Made by a program: the position numbers and the translations under genes. Source: Pomphorhynchus laevis (lineage: Eukaryota > Acanthocephala > Palaeacanthocephala > Echinorhynchida > Pomphorhynchidae). From it: a DNA stretch of 64,000 bases. Positions 13,331 to 25,340 of the stretch are shown in pieces (position 1 is the first letter of the stretch; each line of letters begins with the position of its first letter). The notes under the pieces were generated by a model. The model ran no database searches, had not been told where the DNA came from, and was given only the letters and a program-made list of their open reading frames with translations. The stretch is from assembly GCA_012934845.2 (NCBI GenBank), contig WNNJ02002134.1, forward strand, positions 47,516 to 111,515, given 5' to 3'.

Positions 13331-14735
13331 CCAATCTTGCTGAATTCTGCTTCAAATTTGCTGAAAATAGTGAAATAAGATAAGATAAAGATTTTCTTAA
13401 ATAACAAAACTTTAGTGTAACAACTAAAAAATAAAATAAAAAAGAACTTGTATCGAAAATACAGGAATGAAAAATTTAGCTAATGAGTCGTGATTAAATT
13501 GTGAAATCTTTGATTGCTCCTACGCACTTTTACATTTGAACGATTGCTGCATTTTTACAATTCAAATGCACGCTATTATCCTTGTTTATCACAATGATGC
13601 CACGCGCTTATTATTGTTCATTAAAAAATGCCAAAATTTTAAGAGAAAAAATAATATTGTTTTAAAGAATTATTTGAGCTGGATCAAAATAAGGGGAAAA
13701 TTTTATTCAATATTTTCGCTAACCTCTGTTAGTATCCTCAGAATATTAGATACTATAGCATATCCTCAATCGATACTGATCCGTTAAAAATGCATATTCG
13801 TTTGGGTGCTAAACCGTCGCTCGATTCGCTCGCAGAACGACTTTGAATTTTTAAATTTCCCGATGCTACCTCTGTAAGGAACACGTAAAAACACTTAATC
13901 GGAAGTAACTACCATAATTTTACATTAAAAAGTTGATCAAAAAATTTAATTGGATCAATTAAAGTGTTAACTATATAAATATTAACAAATACTGTATATA
14001 TTTATCTATATTAAATACATATATTAATAAATTATTTACTGAGCAATCACAATAAACTGGCATATAACAATATACTTTCTTCAATCATATCAATTTAAAA
14101 TTGTACACTAATATTCAAAAGGCGTTATTTACCTTGTAAATAATTGCATTCACAAGCAATTAAGAAATATATGACGTTTACGTTTTTAGTAGAGTATAGT
14201 CGTGCTATGTACATTGCATTATCAGCGCATACAGTTTATTTTTTAAATGTTATTAATGTCTTAAGATCTACATCTTTGTCCTGAATAGTAAAATTAAAGG
14301 AAACCAGATAAACGCCTATGTTCAACCACTTAGCTACAGTTCCGCGTCCTTGTTCGCAGAATCGTCGAAAACTTTCGATGTTTGGTTTTATGCTGTCTAG
14401 TATTGTATTACGCACACTCTCAGAGCAGTTGATCTCAGTTGAAGTCGTTGTATTTTACTACCAACAAGGATATGCGTGTGACCACACCTGTCACATTATA
14501 TTTTTCACAGTTGATAAAGCATGCAATGACAATTGTAAACATGGCAGACACAAAAGGATAGACATCTTTTTACAATATTTTTTAGAACTACTTTATATAT
14601 AGTGTTTAGTTTATTTAGATCCACAATAAGCTTTACATATGTCGTCATTTTAAAGGTATGTGGTTTTACAGCTTAATCTCATAATTAAGATTATATATAA
14701 TTTTGCTCTGTATTTTATAAATATTGATTTTGTAA
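13330..14735. other. AT-rich, no gene seen
   Basis: Open frames at 13,536-13,787 and 14,318-14,602 match nothing I know and have no splice or motif support. No RNA gene was recognised. Confidence 0.5.
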
Positions 14736-14737
14736 AC

Positions 14738-15060
14738 AGTTTTGTAATTTGATTTTATAAAGCAATTATAAATATACGTTTATAGTTATTTATAAATATT
14801 TATTTATTTATAAATAGCTATAAACAACTATTAATTAAAAACAGTACTTTATAATTCAATTATATAACTGGATTATATAATTGAATTATAACTGAATTAT
14901 ATTAAACTGTTTTGTAATTTGATTTTAGAAAGCAATTATAAATATATGTTTATAGTTATTTATAAATGGTTATTTTTTTATAAATAGCTATAAACAGCTA
15001 TAAATTAAAAACAGTACTTTATAATTCAATTATATAACTGGATTATATCACAAAAACAGT
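14738..15060. repeat. Two tandem units of about 167 bp, AT-rich
   Basis: A unit starting AAACAGTTTTGTAATTTG at 14,738 repeats from about 14,904 as AAACTGTTTTGTAATTTG, with a few differences. Each unit contains internal palindromic blocks such as TATAGTTATTTATAAAT and TTATAAATAGCTATAAAC. It may be a local duplication of a small foldback element. Confidence 0.7.
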
Positions 15061-15444
15061 TTATATACGCCGATTATAGCAGTCGTCTATATTTTTTGTC
15101 TTTATTTTATAGACTTTTAAAATTGTGAATTTATTATTTTCATCTTAAATACTTTTGTAGTCAATTTTACGGTTTTGCATTTTTATTAATTGCTTAATAT
15201 GATTTTACGATTTGATGTAATTATTCCTTTATAATTTTTCATATATTATTTAATTTCCAAAATTTTAAGAATTGCAACAATATGTAATGATATTGGCTTT
15301 CTTCAAAATCATTTAAATAATTTAATAGATACATATTTTTAACTAGGTTACTATAGAAATAACATCAAGCAGAAAATATTAAAATATATAAATCAACACA
15401 ATAACATTAAAAATAAATTTAAACTCTTAAGTGGCAAATTTTTA

Positions 15445-15670
15445 TGGATGGATAATAAATAACATACTTTGTATTAGAATAAGATACTAGATAGTTTTAT
15501 CAGAGGAAATACATCATTAGCATGTATTTGGCCCCGCTGCTATGTTGGGTAGAGGAGTTAGGGGTTGAAACCTGATAACATAGCAGTTTTTCCTCTTATT
15601 TAACTATTTAATTTTTATTTTGCATTATTTTTAATTTGCAATATAAAATACGTAGACTCAATTAGCTTAT
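15445..15670 (+). repeat. Dispersed repeat M, copy 1
   Basis: First of about ten copies of a short dispersed repeat. Order of parts: a GGATAATAAATAAC lead; a GGAAATAC..CATTAGCATGTATTTG block; a stem CTGCTATGTT (from about 15,537) pairing with AACATAGCAG (to about 15,586) around some 30 nt; then AT-rich sequence ending at AATACGTAGACTCA. No coding potential and no clear terminal inverted repeats, so it is either a SINE or a MITE-like element. The stem is kept in several copies. Confidence 0.7.
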
Positions 15671-16169
15671 TTAATTGGTTTGTTATTTTTGTTTCTTTAC
15701 ATTTACAAAAATAAAATTTTAATCTGATTGTGTAATTTTAATTTTTGTTTTATTTCACTTTTAGTATTTTAGATAATAATTTAATTTTCGTGATTGCCGG
15801 ATTGGTATTCTTACAATATATGGTTCGGTAGGTAATTAGCCCGATTTTAAATTTTAATAATAAAAATATATAATAATAACTCTTGGTAGGCTAAAACTTA
15901 ACAATAAATCTTTGTAAGCTAAGATTTATTAAGTATCTTAAGTAGCTTAGATTTATTATAAATCTTAGCCTTTTTATAAACAATGCAGATTTTATTATAA
16001 ATCTTAGCCTTTTTACGTAAAATTTAATTATTTATGTAATTTAATTAAACATATTGTTTAATACATAATTAAATAAGTTTAAAATATTATAAATTGATTA
16101 GTAATCAATAACATTCATTTATCATAACATTCTTATATTTGACGGAATAACTTTTCGGAGTCCTTTATT

Positions 16170-17010
16170 CAAAATTGTGGTGTTGCAAGGGGATCCAATA
16201 AGCCCTCTGCTTTTTAGTCTTTGTCTCCGATATATCGGCAATAATATAGTAAACGAACGTTAAATCTATCTTATACACTAATGACATAATAAATTTCTTA
16301 TGTGATCGTGCCAACTTGCAAAGCTCTATAGAACAAACTACACCAATATGGTGATCATGACAATTTAGAAGTCAATATGTCTAAACAAAATTTTAAAATT
16401 TTGAAAGGATGGTATACTTGCCAAATCAGATGTGCTCTTTTATGTTTCAAAAAAATAAAAGCTATTAGTAGATTTTGTTATCTTAGGTTTAATATGACGT
16501 CGTGATGGTTATTCTCACACCATTACGAAAAAATCTCTGACAAAATAGCTCAGCGCTTAATTAAAGTTTCACTTCCAAAAAAACATATTTCGCCACATCA
16601 TTACAGTATTTTAAAATAATGCTTGCACCAATTGCAACTTATGGCTTGAAGGTATACTGACCGGACCTCATAGAAAGTAATTTGGCTGTCATCGATAAAA
16701 AATTATGGACATATTAAAAATGTTTATTTGTCTTTCGCAAAAAAAAACATCTTTCTCAATTTTAGCTAGTATCTTAGACGAACCTCCATTATATCAGGAA
16801 CTTATGCTTGAACTTGATCTTCCAAGTACTTTCGCATCTCTTAATCATATTTCAAGATGGAGCGATAAAATTAACAATGTTAGTTCGGAATATATGCAAA
16901 CTCCTGCGGTACTGCGACCGATAATGTGGAAACATTCGTTATGTCTCAAACGTCCTTGTTACTTATTGATAGACGGTATTCTGACCGGCCCTCACAGAAA
17001 GTAATTTGAC
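16170..17010 (+). mobile_element. LINE RT fragment, heavily decayed
   Basis: Frames here spell RT motif B-like GDPISPLLFSLCL (about 16,190-16,235), a block resembling KTKI..F..GG (about 16,380-16,420) and a LAVIDKKLWT block near 16,685, followed by the open frame 16,705-17,004. The element family looks like the one behind the fragments at 44,229 and 48,965. A block of about 46 bp (GGTATACTGACCGG..) occurs at about 16,652 and again at about 16,974. Many stops. Confidence 0.55.
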
Positions 17011-17865
17011 CTCAATCGATAGAATTAAATTAGTTAATGGTGGTTTTATAGACATGATATGAAAACAGTTTTTATTATTGCAAGCTTTCAACACACCGTG
17101 TCCTTTCCAAGCAAACAGTACAAAAGGACACTCAATTACGCTGGTGAATGTGTCCACATATGTTGTTGTACCAGTCGAATGAGCATTTGTTTAAATTATC
17201 ATACCTGAAGAGCCATAAACATTTTTAGTAACTAAGCACTTACTTTGCTACTCATTGAGAAATTTGCTTGCAGTATATTCCCATTGATCTGTACAATTCA
17301 CTCATTCAAAATTGTAAAAAGTTATACAAAATGATTAAGAACAAATATAAAAAAAAGGAAAACACAAATTGCTAGACAAAACCTCAATTAGTCTTATGCA
17401 ACCTATGAGATTGAACGAGTAATATTCATTCCTATCATTTTTCAACATCTATATAATGACAATAACAGATACACAGATATAAAACTTATGATCACACGCG
17501 AAAATGCCTTTAGAATGATGACATGATGTGGATAGTGTCAGAACAATAACAAGAAAGTGCATATACGATTTTTGTAATAAAAAACATATCACCAATATGG
17601 AGGTTTTCTGGTGCATATTTTTATTCATTTCGTTTATTTTCTAAAGGTATTCGTGAGATAGATTTTAACAAAACAGAAATATTGGTGTACACGAAACGTT
17701 ACTGCTATGGAAATGTTCATGATGCTGTCAGTTCTATACGGTATTCCTAAATGGCCACAGTCCGATTCTGTATTTAGCTGCGTCCATCCGTAATTATAAA
17801 TCTACCGTATGTAATCAATAGGCCATCATTTCTACACGGTATTCGTGTAAATCGCATCCATCAAT
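17010..17865. other. AT-rich spacer, no gene seen
   Basis: Nothing recognisable. A short motif like CTACACGGTATTC occurs near 17,733 and again near 17,837, just before the LINE that follows. Confidence 0.4.
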
Positions 17866-18542
17866 CAAAATCACCTCCACCAACCTCCACTATCCTTCCA
17901 CTCATAACCTTTCCTCACATCGCTTGCCACCCTCTTTATTATCATTATCCTCTATGTCTCCCGTCGTCAAACCAAATCCCTCCAAATCATCAACCTGCCA
18001 GCTCTTCTATCGTGATCTCACTTACTCACGTCAGTCGTCCTCCTTTACGGAAGCGCTTTGTTTCTCGCGATCGTTGCGTCATTGTTACTAATATCACGCC
18101 TTCTAACTCCTTATCTCCACAAGCACATATGGACCACGATGTTTCCGCCTTCAGATCCATCCTCTCGTATATTGTTCCTGCGGATAAACCATCCTTTTTC
18201 AAGGACATTTCTCCTGTCGCATTCATCCGTCTAAACAAATCTTCTCAATCTAATCCTTCCCAGCCCCCTCTCCTAAAAATTGTTTTCAAGCATCGCTCTC
18301 ACGCGTCTTCTGTCCTCTCTCAACGATTCAAACTCATGTCATCTTCAACCACTCGAATTTTCCCCGATCGCGCCCCTTCCGAAATCGCTAAAATCTCTTC
18401 AGCCCGCATCGAAAAACGCCGTCGCGAGGAAAACGGCGAAACATCACTCGCCATCCGAAACATAGACGGAAATTTTCAAGTTGTCCACACCCGTCCAAAA
18501 ATTCGATGGCGCTCCATCTCTCCTATGTGTCTTCTCCACTAG
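17865..18542 (+). pseudogene. L2-like LINE copy A, ORF1 (5'-truncated)
   Basis: Open from 18,012 to 18,542 (176 residues). It matches the C-terminal half of the intact ORF1 at 57,198-58,523 in order: RKRFVSRDRCVIVTNI, FRSILSYIVPADKPS, LLKIVFKHRSHASSVLSQRF, RIFPDRAPSEIAK, then R-x-E-K-R-R-R-E-E-N-G-E. The K-I-V-F and F-P-D blocks resemble the RNA-binding core of CR1/L2 ORF1 proteins. The N-terminal Cys motif present in copies B, C and E is missing, so the insertion is truncated within ORF1. The ORF overlaps the ORF2 start by 37 nt. Confidence 0.75.
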
Positions 18543-21470
18543 TCTCTTTCGCCACAGCACACGGTTTCCGCCTCGGTCTCCTCAACACTATATCTATTCT
18601 CAATAAATCCGATCTTATCCTCAAACTATTCACCAAGCAATCCATCGATCTCTTCTGCCTCACCGAATCCTGGCACTCAGATACCGACGACCTTTCAATT
18701 CGCCGTCTGCTCTCTGCCGGTTGCTCCCTAGTCGAATCAGCCCGCCCCCTCAGCTCATGCCCTTCTAAATCCTCTAATCATGGCGGCATCGTCGCATTCG
18801 CGCGATACCCAGCGTCTCTTCACAAAATCAATACCCCTTTCAGTCCTTGCTCTTTTGAATTGCTCACTTGTCGTTATTCTAACCCGATCATTCTAGATCT
18901 CGCCATTGTATACCGTCCTGGTTCATCAGCTCCTACAGCCTTATTTTTTACCGAACTCGCTGACCTCCTTTCTCATTGTTCTTTGTCCTCAATCCCTTCA
19001 CTCGTTCTAGGCGACTTCAATATCCGCCTAGACCGCCCCTCTTTCACAGATTCCATCCGCTTCATCAACATTCTATCCAACTACAATTACAAACTAATCT
19101 CCACTGCCCCCACACATATACTTGGCGGGGCACTCGACATCATCGCTGTCCCCGATCATTTTGCTGCCCACACCTCACTGTCCATCTCTGATCCTGGTCT
19201 ATCCGATCACTTTCTTATCACCCTTGATCTCGCTCGCAACCACACCCCTCCTCACACACCTACAATCCTACGTCGCCCTTGGAGAAATCTTGACCTCTCT
19301 CTTATCCGCTCTGCCTTACTCAAGTCGTCTCTATCATTACCCACAATAACATATTCATCTCCTCACGATCTCGCCTTTCTTTTCGACTCTGAACTCACAT
19401 CCACTCTCGATATTCTCTTGCCCTTCAAATCTCACCCACACCGTCGCTTGCACCGTGCCCCATGGTTTGACATCCAATGCCTACTCTCAAAGCGTCGACT
19501 CCGCCATGCTTTTCGAGTCTATCACCGCTCTCTCAGACGCGATTTCCGCTCGATCACTCCGTCTTTCCGTGATTCCTATCTTGCTCTTCGCCGGTCTCAT
19601 CTCAACCTACTACGTACCAAATGCAACTCCTTCTGGCAGCATAAAATCATCACTTCATTCAACTCGAAGACCCTCTGGCATACTTTTAACTCAATCTTTG
19701 CTCGTTCCTCTTCGCCGTGCATCATCAATGCCCATGATTATTTGTCATTTCTCCAGACTAAAGTATCAACGTTGCTCTCTCACACCCCGGTCTCCATCAT
19801 ATCCCACTTTGCCCCGCCTAGCTTCATCCTTAACTCTTTCATCTTCTCCCTGTCTTACTTACCGAAGTATCATCTGTCCTCATGTCGTTGCCTAACAAAA
19901 CCTCACTTGCCGATCCACTGCCTATTCACATATTAAAATCCATATGTTCATCGATATCCCCATTTCTCATAACTTTGTTTAACTCGTCCATCCGCAGTCG
20001 CATCTTCCAATCAGACTGGAAATTCACAATCGTTCGTCCATCCTTAAGAAACAATCGCTCGACCCCTCCCTACGTTTTAGCTATCGCCCCATTTCACTAC
20101 CTGCTCTTTCTAAACTCTTAGAACGTCTCATCTTAATACAGATCAACGCTTATCTCTCCTCATCCAATCTGTACCGTCCTTTCCAATCCGCTTTCCGCTC
20201 ATATCACTCCACAGAAATCGCCTGCATTAAAGTTTACAACGACTTACTCATTTCTCGAGACAAGGCTCTATATAGTGTTCTCATCTCCCTCGACCTCTCC
20301 TCCGCATTCGACATTGTCGACCACTCCGTCCTCCTTTCTCGCCTTCGTTATGATTACGGCTTTTCTTCCTCCTCCGTAGCATGGTTCGCCTCATATCTAT
20401 CCGACCGTTCCTTTCGCGTCTGTTCTAATTCATCATCCTCCCCTCCCATCCCTATTTTTTGCGGGGTCCCACAAGGTTCAGTCCTAGGTCCCCTGCTTTT
20501 CTCTCTTCTGCTTGGCGATCTCTCTCCGTTTATCAAACCTTACTCCTTTAACGTCATGCAATACGCCGATGACATCCTCATCTATGCTCATGCACCCGCA
20601 CATCGCATACACGATATCGACATTTCTGCCTCCGAACTGTCTTTCTTCTTTCTACAAACGTCTCTCCAATCTTCATCTCGTTCTAAACCCCGACAAGTCC
20701 AAAATAATGTGGATCCTCCACCATAAACCAAACATATCTCCTACTGTATCTTTTGCCGCATCGATCATCGCCATAGTCCACAATCTCACTTTCTTAGGCT
20801 TCCATTTCGATGATCACCTTTCCCTTAAACCCTTCGTCCGTGACAAGGTCCGCTCGTCTAACTTAATTCTTCGTGACATCCGCCGTATCCGCCCCCTTAT
20901 CGACTTCCGTTCTTGTATGTATCTTCTTTCATCGCTTCTTTTCCCTAAAATTGATTACTGACTTAGCCTTTTCGCCAATTCTTCAAAATCCATAATCCTA
21001 CCTCTACAACGAATAATCAACACCGCCGTTCGAGTGCTCTTTCGTCTCCGTCGCTTCGACCACATATCCACATATTTTGCCCAACTCTCCTGGCCCACCA
21101 TCTACATCCGCATCAAACTCCGCCTTCTTCTCGTAACTTTTCGTCTCATCGCTGTCGGCTCCCCATCGTTCATCAACCTTCCTTTCTTAGACGACACTCG
21201 CCCCACCTCGCTATCGCTGCGTTCCCGTCATACCCTCTTACTCCACGTTCCTAATTACTCCAACAACTACGGTCTCCGATCCTTCCTCGTCGCCGCCTCA
21301 CTCGCTTGGAATCAACTCCCTCTCGACGTCCGCCGCGCTCCCTCCTTTATCACATTTAAACACCTCCTCCGTTCACACCTTCTCGACACATGATTTACAT
21401 ATTTGTTTTGTTGTGGTCATGTAAGCGTTCGCTGGCACGCATTTGCCACATTAAAATAAATCTCTTTTTT
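18506..21470 (+). mobile_element. L2-like LINE copy A, ORF2 and 3' end
   Basis: ORF2 starts at ATG 18,506 and is open to 19,936 (476 residues). EN motifs are complete: LLNTISILNKSD, CLTESWH (catalytic Glu), VYRPGSSAP, LGDFNIRLD, SDPGLSDH. RT continues in other frames: motif A SLDLSSAFDIVDHS near 20,285-20,325, motif B GVPQGSVLGPLLFSLLL near 20,462-20,512, YADD at 20,562-20,573, and C-terminal parts at 20,640-20,961 and 21,034-21,393. About three frameshifts and a stop near 20,960 disable it. The 3' UTR ends in a GCATTTGCCACATTAAAATA block shared with copies D and E. It is clearly richer in GC than the AT-rich flanks. Confidence 0.85.
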
Positions 21471-21476
21471 AAGGAG

Positions 21477-22490
21477 GGGACAAACGATTGCGGACTTCCA
21501 GTGTAAAGGGAATCACGGAACGACTGAGTGATCGAGCAGAAATCACGCCTGAGAGCAATGATAGACTCGAAAAGCATGACGGAGTCGACGCTTTGAGAGT
21601 AGACATTAAATGTCAAATCATGGGGCAAGGTGCAAGCGACGGTGTGGGTGAGACTTGAAGTGCAAGAGAAGATCGAGAATGAATGTGGGTTCAGAGTCGA
21701 AATTTAAGGCGAGATCGTGAGGGGATGAATATGTTATTGTGGGATAGGATAGAGACGATTTGAGTAAGGCATAGGATTGTAGGTGTGTGAGGAGGGGTGT
21801 AGTTGTGAGTGAGATCAAAGGTGACGAGAAAGTGATCGGATAGACCAGGATTGAAGATGGACAGAGAGGTGTAGTCAGCAAAATGATCGGGGACAGCGAT
21901 GATGTCGAGTGCCCCACCAAGGATATGTGTTTAGGCAGTGGAGATGGGTTTGTAGTTGTAGTTGGATAGAATGTTGATGAACTGGATAGACGGTGGAAGA
22001 AGGGCAGTCGAGGTGGATGTTGAAGTCGCCAAGAACGATTGAAGGAATGGATAACAATGAACAGTGGGACATAAGGTCAGCGAGTTCGGTAAAAAGTAAG
22101 GAGGTAAAAGCAGATTAACCAGGACGGTATACAATGATAAGATCTAGAGTGATCAGGTTAGAAGAACGACAAATGAGCAGTTCAATAGTGCAAGGACTGA
22201 TCAGAAGTGCATGTAGTGACAAGATCAGTGGGTTGACAAAGGACATCAGAAACGACTGGGGTGGTTTGAGCGGACACGTTGGAGGTTGATATGTGCTTAT
22301 GGGAGAGGTCTCGTATGAGTTTCGTGGTACAAAATGTACATAGGAAGTCTTCTTTAGACTTACTGTTGTCGCATGCGATTGTAGTCCAGACGCTGCAGTC
22401 GTGTGTCGAGCACTGTACTTGTAGTTGAGCACAGTTGGTGTCGGTCGTAGATGTCTTCTTACGTCCTCCCATCGACGTCCTTGTGTGTTA
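21477..22490 (-). mobile_element. L2-like LINE copy B, internally deleted
   Basis: Minus strand, placed tail-on against the 3' end of copy A. 22,182-22,472 encodes the ORF1 N-terminus with Cys motif CSTHDCSVW..LCTFC. The sequence then jumps into mid-EN (ELLICRSSN, IVYRPG near 22,115-22,180) and follows EN through GDFNIHLD (about 22,010-22,040). Near 21,510-21,530 it jumps again, to a short piece equivalent to the RT linker of copy A. It is thus a LINE with two internal deletions and no RT. Confidence 0.75.
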
Positions 22491-22820
22491 AAACTTTTGA
22501 ATTTGCTGATTTGATTTGGAACTGGATTGATCTGGAACTGATTGATCTGGAACTGGATTGATTGTATGTATAATATTTCTCAATTTTTTTAAGGACTCAG
22601 ATATATTTGCATAGACTCAGATATCTTATCTGGTATGCTTGCACGAAAAGAAATCTTTGTAATTGTCGTGGCGTCGCTTACAATGCACCTATTCATCCCA
22701 AACGATAATAATGTCAATATCGATATTTAATTTTTAGAGCCACAATAACTTAGTTGCCAAGCATCAGTGATTTAGCACGAATGACATGTTGCAATGATTA
22801 TTGTATAAATTCTAATTCTA

Positions 22821-22887
22821 TTGAACAAGATATAATACATTATATCTTGTTCAAATGTCATGGGGTACATTTGATCATGTACCCCAT
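22821..22887. repeat. Two adjacent perfect hairpins at a LINE 5' junction
   Basis: TTGAACAAGATATAAT (22,821-22,836) pairs with 22,839-22,854 around 2 nt. Next, ATGGGGTACAT (22,860-22,870) pairs with ATGTACCCCAT (22,877-22,887) around 6 nt. The right arm of the second is LINE coding sequence (DHVPH), so the left arm is an inverted copy of the LINE's first bases. Confidence 0.85.
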
Positions 22888-24000
22888 CACAAGTTGATTA
22901 TGAAGATAAGTGCATTAAAAATCAATCCAATTATCATTCGTTGGATATGCAACTTTCTTTCTGGTCGCACATACCAGGTCGCCATTAACGGTACCCTTTC
23001 CGAGCATTATCCAGTTAATGCCGGTGTCCCGCAAGGGTCTGTATTGGGTCCTTTGCTGTTTTGTATTTTTATCAACGATCTACCCAGTGTAATAAGTTCG
23101 CATTCATTATTATTTGCTGACGATTTAAAAATTTGGAGAGCCATCAAGTCGAATTATGATCGTAACATTCTTCAATCAGATATTGACACGGTTCTTAAGT
23201 GGGCACGTTCTAATGGTCTGTCTGTTAATGCCTCGAAGTGCACTTGCATGCACATTCGATCACGTAATATTGTTCCAGTGCCGATATATCATCTCGGGGA
23301 TCGAGTGATTAAATTGGTTTCGAGCTATAAAGATCTTGGCGTATTGATAACGGATGATTTCTCCACTCGCCAAAACACTGAGTACATTTGTTCGAAGGCC
23401 ATGCGTATGGTTGGTTTCCTTCGCCGATCATTCAGCTATGTGAGTCCACGTTCTTTTAGAGTTCTTGCAAACGCTTTTGTACTAAGTCATTTGTTATATG
23501 CTTCTCAATGTTCATACCCTCGAACCAGAGATGAGATTAATCGACTTGAGAAGGTGCTACGTAGGGCAACAAAATTAGTACATTCTTTGAGAGAACTTCC
23601 TTACGAGGACCGTCTTCGGTCTTTAAATATGCAGTCATTATGTGATATTCGTGACTCGCGGGATCTGTGTCTTGTATGGGAGGTATTTCACAATGAACAC
23701 CATGTGTTGCGTGGGCTCTTCAACATTCGATCAACTCGAGCTTTGCGAGGTCACTCGTTTTATCTTAGTCGCCAACGAATAGTACATTCTAGGACGATTC
23801 AATTTGGACAACGAATAATAAATTCATGGAATCGTTTAAGCGATGATATTGTAAATGCGGGAACTCGTGAGCTCTTTAAACGACAGATTATTTTAAATTG
23901 TTAACTGATTTGTTTTTGATTTTCTCTTTTTCTTTTATTTTGACTATCGATTTGTCAGCAACTGTGAGCTATGCTCGTAACGTTGTCTACATAATAATAA
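22855..24000 (+). mobile_element. CR1-like LINE fragment with intact RT C-terminal half
   Basis: One uninterrupted frame of 349 residues, 22,855-23,904. It starts just inside RT motif A (DHVPHHKLI), then motif B GVPQGSVLGPLLFCIFIND, and motif C FADD at 23,113-23,124 (Phe in place of Tyr, common in this group). VNASKCTCMHIR follows, then the connection domain (VSSYKDLGVLITDDF) and the C-terminal YEDRLRSLN..RSTRALRGH block. The 3' UTR ends near 23,990 in ATAATAATAATA. It is 5'-truncated, so inactive, but the clean frame suggests a young insertion. The RT family matches those at 4,100 and 10,430. Confidence 0.85.
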
Positions 24001-24198
24001 TAATACGTGATAGGCTAAATTGTTTCAATTATTATTTTTCCGTATGTAAAAATTTTTAAAAAGTGGGAAAACCCGACGAAGATTTTTTGATAAACAACAG
24101 CAATGTCGCGAGTTAATAATTGCCACCAAATATAATATTTAATAGCCTTAGTCTATAATATCTTTAGAAGATTAAATCGAAATTTATTATTCCATATT

Positions 24199-24352
24199 AA
24201 ATCGAAAAGTCTTTCCCAGCAAAAGGAAATTAAACATTTCAAAAGTATTTACAGCTTAAACACAATTATTCTTCTTGAAAATGTTCTCGGCTAGGGATCG
24301 AAAAATCGAAAAAATGCTTAATTTCTTTTTGCTAGGAAAGGCTTTTCGATTT
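24199..24352. repeat. Inverted repeat, 41-bp arms
   Basis: AAATCGAAAAGTCTTTCC.. (24,199-24,239) is inverted at 24,312-24,352 (..GGAAAGGCTTTTCGATTT) with four mismatches, around about 72 nt. Flanks are AT-rich. Likely a small foldback transposon. Confidence 0.75.
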
Positions 24353-24359
24353 ATATTAT

Positions 24360-25030
24360 ATATAATATATAGATATTATAGATATCTTTAGACTTTGCTG
24401 ATAATTTGAAGTTTGGCACTGCTAACAAGGAAAGTATTATGTATCATGCAGATTAAACATTTTTTTACTGTTTCGTATAACTGTAAATTTCTACAGATCA
24501 CTTTTTAATTAATTTTTAGATTGCTTTAATTATACTTTGTTTAATATCCTTTTGACGTTTTAATTTGCTATAATTTTTTTGAATAGGTCGAATCCATAGT
24601 TTTAAACCGTTTCTATATCTTATTCATCTAAGTTAATTTGACGATTTACTTTTAAATGGAAATCGAATATTTATTTTTATAATTCATTTGTTTGGTGCCA
24701 AAGTAGATTGCTTGTACCGTTTGAAAAGTTACATTTTTATCTTTCTACACAACAATTGTAACACCTCGATGATTCAGTTTTGTTATATTACAGAACCTTT
24801 TGTAATAAATTTTCTCTGGTTCCAGGTAATTTTAAGTTAAAAATATTGCCTTAAAAATATCAGCAGTGGTAAAAAATGAAGTATGTGTATATAATAAGAT
24901 ATAATCAGCTACTATCTAACCATATACACCTATCAGATATATACTATCTAACCATATACACCTATCAGATATATTGTATTTGCTTAAAGACTATTATTCG
25001 TATTCAACAATAGTGGGAGTAACTACCTTT
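24360..25030. other. AT-rich spacer with a 32-bp tandem duplication
   Basis: No gene seen. A 32-bp unit (ACTATCTAACCATATACACC..) occurs twice at 24,911-24,975. Confidence 0.5.
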
Positions 25031-25039
25031 TAATCCCTT

Positions 25040-25340
25040 CACCTTTTGTCGGCAGCGACTCTCCTACATCTTCTTTCATGTTGTTGGGCAATTCAGTAGA
25101 CGTTAGAGAGATAACTTTTCATCATGGCAGGCAAAAATTTGTCCAGCTTTGCCTTAAACTGCTATCGCCGACGTTGCATCAACTGCTTCGGCAGGTAAAG
25201 CATTCCAGATGTTGACCAATCTCGTCGATAGCTTACATTTGTAGTCAGCCGACAAGTTCTTTCCTTCACCAGTTTCAGTGCTTGACCATTAGTTCGTTTA
25301 TCCGTTGAAATCTCAAATTCATTCTTATTAGGTATAACTT
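25040..25340 (-). mobile_element. LINE ORF2 C-terminal scrap
   Basis: The minus strand encodes, across two frame breaks, a block like STRLVNIWNALPAEAVDATS then FKAKLDKFLP. This matches the terminal FS.RVVN.WN.LP..VV..FK..LD block common to CR1-type LINEs. Nothing upstream of this block remains. Confidence 0.55.

Noticed and set aside
14318-14602. 94-residue open frame as a small gene
   Set aside because: No known relative, no motif, and AT-rich sequence of this size yields such frames by chance.
15537-15590. tRNA-like B box (GGTTGAAACC) in repeat M
   Set aside because: Other copies do not keep it, and no A box at the right distance was seen, so a tRNA-derived SINE origin is not supported.
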